Source: Cheilinus undulatus (taxonomy: Eukaryota; Chordata; Actinopteri; Labriformes; Labridae). Taken from it: DNA of 64,000 nt. Under the pieces are notes generated by a model. The model saw nothing but the letters and a program-made list of their open reading frames with translations, had not been told where the DNA came from and did not search any database. Where the stretch lies: assembly GCF_018320785.1 (NCBI RefSeq), contig NC_054882.1, forward strand, positions 26,106,719 through 26,170,718. The letters run 5' to 3'. Made by a program: the position numbers and the translations under genes. Positions 9,587 through 19,760 of this stretch are shown here, in pieces (positions within the stretch are counted from its first letter, which is position 1; the number at the start of each line of letters is the position of its first letter).

Positions 9587-12500
9587 CGTTCATCGCCAAG
9601 ACCTTTTACGACCTGAGGGCCACCACGCTGGAGGGAGACTCCGTGGACTTTAACGTGTTCAGGGGCCGGGTCGTCCTGATAGAGAATGTGGCCTCGCTCT
9701 GAGGCACCACCACCCGGGACTTCAGCGAGCTCAACCTGCTGCAGAGCAAGTACCCTCATCGGCTGGTGGTCCTGGGTTTCCCCTGTAACCAGTTTGGCTA
9801 TCAGGTCAGTTGAGTAGCATAAGTTCCTGATTCACTCGGGTAAGACACAGAATTCCCTGCTTTGAATGGTCCAGAAACTTATTTAAAGCTCCTGTGAGGA
9901 GTTTGGTGATGTTTTTCATCAGTATCTGCGACTAGATTTGTAATTTCTATGCTGTTATTTTTCATTTGTAAGGCAAAGTGAGTAATAGCATGCAGCAGAA
10001 ACAGACATTTTTACATTTCTAATGGAAAAGATACACAAAGAGGGATACAATTCATTAGTAAACAACAGCAGGATGGTGATTGTTATTAAATCAGAAAACA
10101 ACTGACATGCAGTCAAGATCAGCAAGGAGGTAAAGAAAATCAAATCTTGACAAACCGAAAAAATCCTTATAGGAGCTTTAAATTGATTCAGATAAAAGGG
10201 TAGAGAGAGAATTTCAGCAAAACACTGTTTGACAGCAGCCCCGTACAGCAGAATGGCAAATCTGGTCAAAAACAAGTGGTCTGAACATTTAATATTGTTA
10301 TAAAAACGCGTCCAAATTTATTTAAATGACACCGAATTTCTAAAAAATATTCAGCCATTCAATGAAAGTTGAATCAATAGAAGAAAACATGAATGAAAAA
10401 AGAGACCCTTCATTACAGTAGCCCTCAAAGACAAGCATACCAGCATTTTATTTTGCTCTGTTTCCTGTGGTAACGTGCACACAGGCCTGCCCACAGAATT
10501 GTCCTGAAACAACCCAGAGGATAAGCCCTTCCCGGTTGTGATTTATTGATGATATCAATGCATGCACAGCTCCCTCATTGGAGAGCTAAAAAGTGTGTCG
10601 AGCTATTATTGGGTTTTCATGATAATGTATTTCTACATTATACATTTTTGCTTCTTTTAAGCAATTTTTAACCAACCTTCATGAACATTTCTGCCCATTT
10701 CTGCCACTGTTAACCAGTTTTTCAACTTAATAACCTATTCTTTCCACTTTTTAATCCCTTTTCACCACTATTTCTGTCCGTTTTTGCCACTTTCAACTAA
10801 TATTTAAACAATTTTACAACTTTTCACTATTTTTTGTCTATTTTAACAATTCTTGCCCCTTGTTAATCTCTTTTCATCACTATTTCTGTTCATTTTTGCC
10901 ACTTTCAACCCACATTAAACCCATTCTTGCCCTTTTGTAACCAATTTTCAGCACTTTTTTGCCTATTTTTACCCACTTCAATCCACATTTTAACCAATTT
11001 TGCCACTTTTCACTCATTGTTACCTCTTTTAACCTTTTTTTGCCACTTCTAACCCCATTTCACCACTATTTCTGCACAACATTTTGCATTGTATAGAAAA
11101 TCTATAATGTGGAATGCAAATCAAGTCAGACACTGCCAGTCATAGTAGTAAGATCATAGTTGTAAGACAGGTGGTTATTGCTTTGTAAATGAAGAGATAA
11201 GTAGGAAGTTACTGCACAGAAGTGAATTGTGGAGAAAACTAACATTAAGTGGTCACTGCTCAATAAATGGACATACAATTATGCGGTAGATGCTTTGCAG
11301 GTGTTTCACTGTATATGGATAGATGAGTAACAGTCATGTCACAGATAACTGATATAATAAATAGTATTAAAGAAGTGTTTAAGTGTTAACAGCTTAGAAA
11401 AGTCACTTGTTGCACTGGCTTAGCTTAAATGCTAATGATGTTTTGTTATATAAACTTAAAACAAAAAGTAAGGCAATTTGTGTTTGGTACATTATTTCTT
11501 TAATGTAACAATGCTTCTTGTCAATAAATCTTATACTGTTGGAAAGCCTGTTTTTTACCCTTTTAAATGATGCCACATTTGTAAGGATCATGCATTTGTG
11601 GGATGAGCAGCAGAGCTGAGTATGTGGGTTGCGCTCATGAAAAATATGCCAAATCTTCTCTGCCAACGCCAAACAGCTGGTTCTGCCATTGACTCTTGTT
11701 GGGTGTTTGGTGGATTAGATGATTGAAGTTTGAAGAAACAAGACATATTGACAATTTAACAATTTATTCATTTAAAAAACAGGTGCCTCAGTAGTGTGTG
11801 GAAGAACCGTACACAGCCACAACAGCCTGGCACTCCCTACTCATGCTGGTCACCAGCCTGGTCACACACTGCTGTGGGATGGCATCCCATTCTTCAACCA
11901 GCATTTGTCGCAAGTCATCCAACGTGGTTGTGTTGGGCACTCTGGCACAAACAGCACACCCAAGCTGATCCCACAAGTGTTCAATGGGGTTAAGGTCAGG
12001 ACTGCTGGCAGGCCATTCCATCCTCTCCACTCTCAAATTCTAGAGGTAGTCTCTGATAAACCCCGCTCTGTGGGGGTGAGTGTTGTCATCTTGGAGGATA
12101 GAGTTCTTGCTGACAGGGTCAGAAAACACTATTATTGGGCTGTTGTCTTCTTGGGACGCCCACTTCGCGGCCTGTCTCTGGCATTCCCCGTTATATGGAA
12201 CTTGGCCTGCAGTTTGGAGATGGTACTAGGGTTCACTCCAAACAATGCCGCAACTTGGTTTTGTGGAACACCAGCTTGAAGTTGCCCAACCGATGGGCCC
12301 TATCCAGATCAGTCAAACGTGGCATGCCGATTCTTGAAGCAGACATCTACTGACCACTGTAGCAGGGCCCATGCTCGCAGGTGCTGCCAATCAGGCACCT
12401 GATTGGCAGCACCTGGGGGTACCAGAAGCTCAAAACAACGGCAAAATAAGCTGTTTAGTATTGGCAGAGAAGATTTGGCACATTTTTCATGGTCGCAACC

Positions 12501-13310
12501 CACATACTCAGCTCTGCTGCTCATCCCACGAATGCATGATCCTTACAAATGTGGCATCATTTAAAAGGGTAATAAACAGGCTTTCCAACGGTATAAGATT
12601 TATTGGCAAGAAGCATTGTTACAACAAAGAAATAATATACCAAACACAAATTGCCTTACTTTTTGTTTTAAGTTTATGTAAAACCTGCTGTCTTAATTCA
12701 GTCAGTTTCAAAAACTTAAACCAACTTAGAGTTATCTTGATTAAAAATCTATTTTTCTAACTTAAACACTGAATCTGTTTTCTGTCAAATAATCCAAATC
12801 TATACCAATCCATCATGTGATTCTATACAACCTACAACTCTTGAGATTCCTCTTTGTATCCCTGCTTTGCCAAGTTTCACCTCTGAAATGTAATTCAATC
12901 AAATGTTTTCTTCCAGTGAAAATGCTAAAATCTGATTGGCTGCTTGTGTTTTGTAGGAGAACTGCTCCAATGGTGAGATCTTAAACTCCCTGCAGCATGT
13001 GCGACCAGGCAGCGGCTATCAGCCAAACTTCACCATCTTTGAGAAGTGCAATGTCAACGGCACAAACACGCACCCAGTGTTTGCCTATCTCAAAGACAAG
13101 CTCCCCTACCCCGATGATGACCCTAACTCTCTCATGCAGGACCCAAAGTTTCTGGTTTGGAGTCCCATCTGCCGGACGGACGTCTCTTGGAACTTTGAGA
13201 AATTCCTCATCGGGCCAGAGGGCGAGCCTTTTAAGAGATACAGCAAGAAGTTCCCAACCATTGACATAGAGCCAGACATTCAGAGACTGCTGAGATTAAC
13301 CAAGACCTAA
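9583..13310 (+). CDS. gpx2: Glutathione peroxidase 2 (selenoprotein), complete, two exons
   Basis: Exons 9583-9804 and 12957-13310 (GT-AG) encode 191 aa; human GPX2 has 190. The enzyme reduces H2O2 and organic hydroperoxides with glutathione and is cytosolic, mainly epithelial/gastrointestinal in mammals. An in-frame TGA at 9700-9702 (codon 40) lies in NVASL-Sec-GTTTRD, exactly where GPX2 has selenocysteine, so conceptual translation must read through it. The remaining catalytic residues are visible: Gln74 at the end of FPCNQFGYQ, and Trp152/Asn153 in [18 protein letters not shown] and IDIEPDI are typical of the GPX1/2 group. The N-terminus [11 protein letters not shown] and position after rab15 favour GPX2 over GPX1. 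A SECIS hairpin lies downstream. The 3.15-kb intron is filled with repeats. Confidence 0.95.
9700..9702 (+). other. gpx2: Selenocysteine UGA codon of gpx2
   Basis: TGA is in frame with the upstream ATG (117 nt away) and with GTTTRDF downstream, and aligns with Sec40 of GPX2. A conventional gene finder would truncate the protein here. Confidence 0.95.
9883..10182. mobile_element. TTAA-flanked MITE with TIR AAAGCTCCT(G/A)T.AGGA
   Basis: The left end TTAAAGCTCCTGTGAGGA is matched inverted by TCCTTATAGGAGCTTTAA at 10165-10182, with TTAA at both borders. The 300-bp element is non-coding; the 106-codon minus frame across it is not protein-like. A related end (CCTCCTTATAGGAGCTTTG) occurs at about 46558. 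It is in the gpx2 intron. Confidence 0.7.
10630..11085. repeat. Degenerate T-rich tandem repeat (TTTTGCCACTTTyAACC type)
   Basis: Irregular copies of TTTTGCCACTTTCAACC, TTTTAACC and CACTATTTCTG are strung together for about 450 bp in the gpx2 intron. The reverse complement pattern (GGTTAAAAGTGGCAAAAATGG) fills the MITE at 45339-46295, so this is likely an orphaned or end-less copy of the same element. Confidence 0.7.
11430..12700 (-). mobile_element. Internally deleted Tc1-like element between ~250-bp inverted repeats
   Basis: The arms about 11440-11695 and about 12430-12690 are inverted copies of each other (roughly 85-90% by eye; both can be read as AEKIWHIFH...[12 protein letters not shown]). 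Between them the minus strand encodes transposase pieces. One is an N-terminal helix-turn-helix part at about 12280-12130 ([19 protein letters not shown]). The other is the catalytic C-terminus at 12095-11788 ([20 protein letters not shown]). The section holding the first two catalytic Asp residues is missing at about 12100-12130, so the copy is non-autonomous. It lies in the gpx2 intron, antisense to the gene. Confidence 0.8.
12378..12415. repeat. 38-bp near-perfect palindrome
   Basis: CAGGTGCTGCCAATCAGG (12378-12395) is followed by CA and then its exact reverse complement (12398-12415), so 18-bp arms with a 2-nt centre. It lies between the transposase remnant and the right long inverted-repeat arm. 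Confidence 0.9.
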
Positions 13311-13700
13311 ATGTAGCCTCCAACTCCTGATGACCTCTTATCCGTCATGCTCACAGATGCTGTCCTCCACACTTTTAAACCTTATTAAATGAGGGTGATA
13401 TTCTAAAAAGCTGAGGGAATATTATCTGATGCCTTATAAGTGCTTAGGAGTAGTGGAGGAATGATTTCAAGACTTGAAGGGATTTTACAGTGTCATTTAA
13501 AGTTTAAATGTGGGTGTACTTCATAGAGATTACCACTTTTAGGATAGCATTTTCTTTTCATGCTCTCGTCCTACACTGTCTTGGCCAGCAGATGGTGCTG
13601 CTCACTTTATTTTATAAACATACAACTTCCATCATGCTTAAATGAATCAACACTCCCCACACATGCATTCACAAAATGTTTGCGCTGGAATAAAATCCTA
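13311..13700 (+). other. gpx2: gpx2 3' UTR with polyadenylation signal
   Basis: Follows the TAA stop and contains the SECIS (13381-13440). AATAAA at 13689-13694 is the likely poly(A) signal. A 67-codon frame at 13560-13763 has no homology. Confidence 0.65.
13381..13440 (+). ncRNA. gpx2: SECIS element of gpx2
   Basis: It recruits SBP2 and the Sec-specific elongation machinery to decode the UGA. Seen: lower helix CTTAT (13381-13385) with ATAAG (13436-13440); quartet strand ATGAG (13389-13393); a 10-bp upper helix (13394-13403 with 13417-13426, two G-U pairs, no mismatch); an apical loop holding AAAAA (13405-13409); and the partner strand TGAT (13427-13430). All obligatory SECIS parts (AUGA, apical AA, UGA) are in order. 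It lies 70 nt after the stop codon. The upper helix is at the short end of the usual range. Confidence 0.85.
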
Positions 13701-13763
13701 AAAACATGTTTTTCTCTCACGTTGTGTTTTTTGATTGAAACCATACACAGAGTGCTGCTGTAA

Positions 13764-14740
13764 GGTTTATTACATATCTTCAGTAGGGTTGATGAAAATA
13801 GATGCCATGCCTGGAGCAGATCTGTGTGGGCATACTAATGCAGTTGGAAGGATGTGGAATTATGATGCATGTTATCACTGCGCACTAAAACACCAACTTA
13901 AATAACTTATGAGACATTCCTCTTCATTATGCGTCCTCTAGTCAGCTGATTTACTGTCTACATGTTGATTTGTTGATGCCAGGAGAATATAAAACTACAG
14001 CTACTGCCACAGGGATACCTGAGGACATCACGTGTTTAGGTAGGTATTGACCTTGACACCTTAAATGAGCTCTTATCTAACTTTCATTTCCTATGCACAC
14101 TTTGCGTTGTTTGCAAGGGCTGCAGATTAGCAGCAGATGTTCTCATTCACTCCCATTCACCTCAGCAGCCGATGATGTCAGAGCCACAGGCTAAACAGAC
14201 CAGGATGATGTGTTTGACAAGCTGCTGCAGGGACAACAGTGAAGCCCTGCTACCTGACACTTATTTCAGTTTGATGAAGGCCTTTTTGTTTATAACATTA
14301 CAATATATGTGTTGCTGACAAATGAGGGCGTTTGATTAACACATCTTCAAACAGAATCCTGTTCTGTGGCTGACCCAGGTTAAAAATGCTGCATATTAGA
14401 AGCAGCAAATATAAGGGGTGGGAGTGGGGGGGTCAGGGGCTTCTCCTCCACCATCTTCACTGCTCCTTCACTCACAGGGTTTATGGAAAGATTCCATCAT
14501 AGATCATTTATGTTGGTACAATGAATCGCTCTTTGAATTCCTGATTTTTGAGTTGGTGTATAATAAAAGATAGCAATATAAAGATGGTTTGGCTGTGTGT
14601 CAGCTGGTTGGTCAGATGCTGGTGATCTTCAGCCAGTAAATATGGTGTCAGTCATTAAGAGAGGTATGGTGAAGTTGTTTTTCTTATTATTTTGATGATA
14701 AACCAAAAGGACTTCTTAAGGCCATCAGCAACATTTACAC
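13764..14740. other. Intergenic DNA between gpx2 and the tandem array
   Basis: No gene, RNA or clear mobile element is recognised in this ~1-kb stretch. Confidence 0.5.
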
Positions 14741-14744
14741 TGAA

Positions 14745-16440
14745 TGTTCTGAATTCCTTAGGAATGTTCCTTTCTAAAATCTTCACAAATTCCTTAAAAT
14801 TTAAAAGAAATTTCTGAAATACTTTTGAAAGCATTCCTTAAAAAGAACACCATTTTTAGTCCAAAAGTGTTTCAGTGAAGCTCTATGATAAAGCCTGAAC
14901 ATTCCAGTAAAATTTCACCCAAATTCCTGAAAAGTTTCAAGCAAATTTCCCTTAAAGTATCCCATAAAGTAGGCTCAGATTTGTTCATATGTTACCCCAA
15001 TGTGTCATTGAAACTCAAAAGCCTAAACATTCAAGTAAATTTCCTGGAAGTTCCCCGAGATTCCATTTAAATCTGTGAAACTTTTCAAGAAATGTCCCCA
15101 TAATTTCAAAGCAATTTTCCCTAAAATGTCCTCTTAAATGCCCCAAATTGTACAACATACCCCTAGATTCTTTGAAAATATCCAAACAATTCCCCTTAAA
15201 TTTCCAACAAAATTGATGAAAATTTCAAAGGGTCAAACCAAGTAATACACAATCAAAATCCCCAAGATTTACAAATACATTTCTCAAAAAATCCATGTAA
15301 ATTCATGACAAAATTCAAAGCAATTTCCCCCTTAAGTTTTTTTTTTCTCAAATTCTCCAAAATGAACAAATAGATACCCCAAGATTCCATAAAAACAAAC
15401 AGTTTCCTGGAAGGTTCTCAAAAATTCTATGTAAATACTTGAAAATTTTCAAATAAATTCCTTATAATTTCAAAGCAAATTTCCCCCCCAAAATCTTCTT
15501 AAATTCCCCCAAATGTACAACTACATATCTCAAGATTCTTTTAAACTTCCAAATAAATTCCCAGAAATGTCCATGAAAATTTTCAAAAAGGAAGGTCCTA
15601 TGAAATTTACAAAAATTTCAAAGGACCCCTGCCCACCTCCAAATTCCCCAAAACTAAATATAAATTTCCCACATTTACATGAAAATGCCTGAATATTTCC
15701 CAGCAAATTTCCCTAAACAACCAAACAAATTTCCCAAATTCCCATTAGAACACCCAAAATTTCAAAGAACGTTTTTTTTCTAAAACTTCCAGTAAAATTC
15801 TCCAAAATAAACGAACATATCCTCAAAATATTCCTGAAAGTTCCCCTGAAATTTAAAAGCCAATTATCCCTTACAATATTTTCTCATATACCCTAATATT
15901 TACGTATGCATTCTTCAAGATTCCATGAAAACATTCAGACAAATTTACTTAAATTTCCATGAAATGTATTGAAAATTTTATAGGGCCCCCAGCCCCTTTC
16001 CCCAAGAAAAAAATACAATCAAATTACCAAAAATCTACAAATACTTCCCTCAAGTTTCCATGTAAATTCCTGAAAATTTTCAAGCAAATTTCCCCAAATT
16101 TACAAAGACTTTACCCAAGATTCCATAAACACAACCAAACCAAATTCCTGAAATTTTCTCAGAAATTTGTGAATATTTGAAAGCCCACCACCCCAGAAAA
16201 ATACCAATCAAATTCAAAAAAATGTAAAAATAAATTTCCCAAGTTTCTGTGAAATCTGTATATTTTAAAGTAAATCCCCCTAAAAAATTCCCAAGAATTA
16301 CAAGTATATTTTCCTGCAAATGTCCCTAAACATCCAAACAAATTTCCCATTTTCCATGAAAACGTCAATTGAAACACTCCAAAATATAAAAAAAAAACAT
16401 ATGCAAAATATCCGTAACATTTCCTGAACCCTTTATTGCA
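14745..16440. repeat. 1.6-kb degenerate AT-rich tandem array
   Basis: A long run of diverged units built from modules such as CCATGAAAATTCCTGAAA, TTTCAAGCAAATTTCCCC, AAATTCCCCAAA and TACAAATACAT..CAAGATTCC. The CAAGATTCC-type module recurs about every 100-115 bp over several intervals. The array shows strong A/C strand asymmetry on the + strand. Small open frames across it are by-products. No transposon ends were seen. Confidence 0.75.
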
Positions 16441-16829
16441 GATTTTACCAACACGGGGAAATTTAGGTAGACAAATTAGCCTACTTACATTTCAATGGAA
16501 TTTCTGGACAATTCTAATAGCAGGATTTAATACTATGTTTTAGGAAAGCCAAAATGTAATGTCCTCGTACATACAGGGACTTAGGGGGTTAATGTTTCTT
16601 TCAATATCCCTATCTCTGATGGGAGATAAGGTTGATACTTTGCTATAATTAGTTACCGTGTGTAGGGTTATTAAGCTAGCAAACAAGACACTCAGTGAAC
16701 TTTGGCCAGGATTAAAAACTCCTAAACATGGAAAAAAAATGTAAAAGGTTGTGACCCAAAAGAGGAAATGACTTCAAACGTTAGTGGTTTTAGCTGGGTA
16801 ATCACAATTTACAACCTCTGTTTTAAACA

Positions 16830-17320
16830 CAGAGTGAGAGCTCTTCGTTTCCCCTCATCGCCGTCCCCAAACTACAGGTGAGCACTGTTGCCACGGAAAC
16901 GTTTGCTTTCCCCACGTTTGCCCTTCTCTCGCGAGACTCCGGGGGCAGAGGGAAAGAGAGAGAGAGAGAGAGAGAGGGAGAGCGAGCAGGAGAGAGAGGA
17001 GTCTGCCTGAATGATCTCATCCCTCCAGCAGCTGCATAGCGCAGCGAGGCAAACGCGTAACTTTCTATCAAACTTCCAAGTTGCCTTTCGGAGCAGGACA
17101 CCGGAGCATTTTCGGGTTGAACAGGGGCGGACACGCTTTCCGCTAAGGTAAGAAAATAAGAGTTGCGCAGTTTTGTGTGTCGGAGTTAGCTATTGGACCT
17201 GAGTTGAAACAAAAGAAGGAAAAACCCGCTTCGTATTGTGTTACATCCAAAAGCTTGGGGTAGAAAAGAGGAAAGGTGAGCGGTCAACGTGGAGCTAGCT
17301 TAGTGCGGGGTGTAGTTACT
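16830..17320 (+). promoter_or_regulatory. sipa1l1: CpG-rich promoter region of sipa1l1
   Basis: CpG density rises sharply here. The region includes GTTGCCACGGAAAC (16887-16900), an RFX-type X-box, and TCTCGCGAGA (16927-16936), the palindrome bound by BANP (earlier assigned to Kaiso) at CpG-island promoters. No TATA box is seen. The region ends in the donor of the proposed first exon. Assignment to sipa1l1 is by position and strand, since it is the next + strand gene. Confidence 0.6.
16937..17147 (+). other. sipa1l1: Probable non-coding exon 1 of sipa1l1
   Basis: GC-rich sequence with a (GA)n tract at 16955-16976 ends in CGCTAAG followed by GTAAGA (donor at 17148), a near-consensus splice site. 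It would join the 5' UTR start of exon 2 at 50383. The 5' boundary is not known; 16937 is only a guess placed after the TCTCGCGAGA box. The 103-codon minus-strand frame over it is spurious. Confidence 0.55.
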
Positions 17321-18500
17321 GGTACAAGGTGTCTACAACATCTGTCGGCTGTCTGTGGACAAAGCTTATCATTGTGTTGTGTAAAGGTGCAATGTGGAGC
17401 CAGTACGCAATGAGTGCCACTGTTTTTTAACTAAAGGGGTTGGTAGTAGACGAAAAAATGTCTTTACCCGACATTCAACGGGACTGTCAAAATGTATGTT
17501 AACGCAGCGTCGCTGTATGGCTATATGTCAAGGGCATTGTTCCCATCATTGCTTTAGGAGAACCATTCACAGGTGGTATCGAGTTAAAAACCCACTACAT
17601 ATAACCAAAAATCTCAAAGTGTCACCTTTTATTACTGTCATTATTAGGAAAACAGTTTGTCTTTTAGTAGGCTTATAGTGTATGCGATCAAAAGAGGGGA
17701 CAGGTGATTTCCTCCTGCCACATCTGCCTGGCAGAGCTCTGATTTGTCCACAGCCTTGCCTTGTTTATCATCTTTTTGAACAGGTTAAACCAAACAGATT
17801 GTGTTATGTTAAACCAAATCAATATGCCTTTGAAACTGTTAGATGTATAGTCATTGTACCTTACAATCACACCCTGCTTTTGCTGATTTATTAGGCTGTT
17901 AGATACTGTTTTTGAATACTGATTATACCAACCGTGGCACTACAAGATCTGGCAAATAAGGGACACAATGCAAACAGAGATTTGTTTGGACAATCAGGAA
18001 CAACCAGGAAACCGTGCCAACCTGTTCAAAGTTCAAACATATTAAGGATTGTGTCCTAAACTGGCATATTTATACATATCATGTACCAAACCTGGACTCC
18101 CCCAGCTTATAGCAACCTGCTCCTGTAAGCAGCACTTATCGGATAACTTGGCAAGAGTCAGGTGAATTAAAAAAGAAGCTTTGGAGTTCGGCTTTGGGCA
18201 GAGATCAAGGATTTTTGGCATTCTTGATAGGCTTAGCTGACCTGGCATGACTGATCATAGAGCTGCACTGCTGTTTTTTTTTTTTTTACTAAGTCTAATC
18301 TCAGCTTTGTCTCTAAATCGTAGCTATTAGTCAAACTGGAATGCATCTTGCTTTCTTTGATTGGATTAATCCTATGCAAATGCAGCAGGTTTTTATTTTG
18401 ACATTCATTCTCTGCAATAATCTGGCACAGTGGGCCAACTAGTCTGAGATGTATGCTGCTGAAATAATATCCTTCACGATACCTTTTTGTTGTTGTTTTA
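17148..18500. other. sipa1l1: Start of sipa1l1 intron 1, no further gene seen
   Basis: CpG density falls away after about 17.32 kb. The open frames here (for example 17394-17678) are short and resemble nothing known. Confidence 0.45.
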
Positions 18501-18502
18501 AG

Positions 18503-18690
18503 ATTTATTCACAGGGCTTTTTATGCCTTTCTTTAGAGGATAGGACAATAGTATCTTTGGAGGAGGAGGGGGGGAATGACATGCTGGGAAGGAGCCACAG
18601 GTCAGAGTTGAACCTGTGCCACTTGCTTTGTGGTGAACAGCACCATTGAATAGTGCACAAAACCATGAGATTAACGGCACCCCAGCACCT
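18503..18690 (+). mobile_element. SINE-like element
   Basis: AGATTTATTCACAGGGC, CTTTTTATGCCTTT, GATAGGACAATAG, GGAATGACATGCTGGGAAGG, CCACAGGTCAGAGTTGAACC and a final CAGCACC follow the order of a widespread fish SINE-like repeat. Its tail GTTGAACC resembles a tRNA B-box. Shorter relatives are at 6145 and about 23870. Confidence 0.55.
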
Positions 18691-18881
18691 TCATACATTT
18701 TACTCGAGTTGTCGTCATACAAGGATTTAAGTTTTGATTTGATACAAATAAAAATCAAATGATATTGACTCCTATTTTACATACCACAACAACAAAAGTG
18801 GAAGTCTTAATCCCCAAAATGTAGGTAAAGTCCTGCTTTTGATTACTAGTAATTGGAGGCAAACTCCTGCACACTGTTGGT

Positions 18882-19352
18882 TGACCGGTTATTGGTCTGG
18901 CTGATTGTTTGGCATTTAGCTGATTATCAGAATCAGCATTTTATTTTACCGATAATTAACCATAATCAGTTAATTCAAACGTGTGCTACTTTGGCTCCAC
19001 TGCAACATGCGTCGTCCTTTCTGGTTTTGTTTTCACTCTCACCTAATGTCTGGCCCACAACACTATCTGACTGGCATGTTGTCACACAACTACCAGCCAA
19101 TCAACACTGAGCCCTGGATGGCACTGACACAGGGAGTGTGTTTCCTGCTACTCTGTTGCTCTGTGCTGCTTCTCATGTTGACAGAGCTAGTCCTGAATTG
19201 TTTATCGTCCTTAATTGTTCTAACATGCAGTTTTATTTTTGCCACAATATTTACATTTTGTTTGTCATAATATAGATTCCAAATATTAGTTATCGCTCAC
19301 TGCTAATATTGATATAGATATCGGCCCTGAAAAAAGGATATTGGTCGACCCT
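18882..19352. mobile_element. MITE with GGTCGACCAATATC ends
   Basis: The left end GGTTGACCGGTTATTGG is matched, inverted and diverged, by ATATTGGTCGACCCTAG (about 19338-19354). The inside is AT-rich (repeated GATTATCAG/ATAATTAACC) and non-coding. Confidence 0.6.
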
Positions 19353-19579
19353 AGTTTTGATACTAAGTGGGAGGTCAAATGGATACAAAAGTATGCTACT
19401 ATGTGTTTTGCTACCACAGCATAAAATACAAGTCCTAACATCAATATGAAGTATTCTGATGTGTTTTGTTACCCCCCCAAAATTGCAGGTAATCTCTTTT
19501 ACTCGGTAATTTCACATATGGTTGCAAAGTTTAGTTTTTTTGGTGCCATGATGCTAGGATTTTAAATTCTAAAGTGATA

Positions 19580-19760
19580 CTATCAGGGATGCTTGCCATA
19601 TTGGCACAATATTGATATTGGCAGATATTAGCTTATAAAGGTTTTTTTAATCCGTACCAGCAGATTCAAACATTTCTGGATATTTTTACATCCAGTATAT
19701 CAGCTGTAATGTAAATCTCTGACATATACGATCAAGCTTTAAGGGGCTTTAGAACTACGG
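19580..19760. mobile_element. Fragment of the 'AGGGATGCAC...GATATCGGC' MITE family
   Basis: CAGGGATGC, ATTGATATTGGCAGATATTA and ATTTTTACATCCAGTATATCAG match the left half of the complete copy at 42464-42849. Confidence 0.5.

Noticed and set aside
9399-9759. Open frames of 66 and 103 codons on the minus strand over gpx2 exon 1
   Set aside because: They are antisense to a confidently identified coding exon, resemble no family and are explained by its codon bias.
16823-17134. 103-codon minus-strand frame at the sipa1l1 CpG island
   Set aside because: It reads through the (GA)n tract as a Ser/Leu repeat and lies over the promoter and first exon; no homology.
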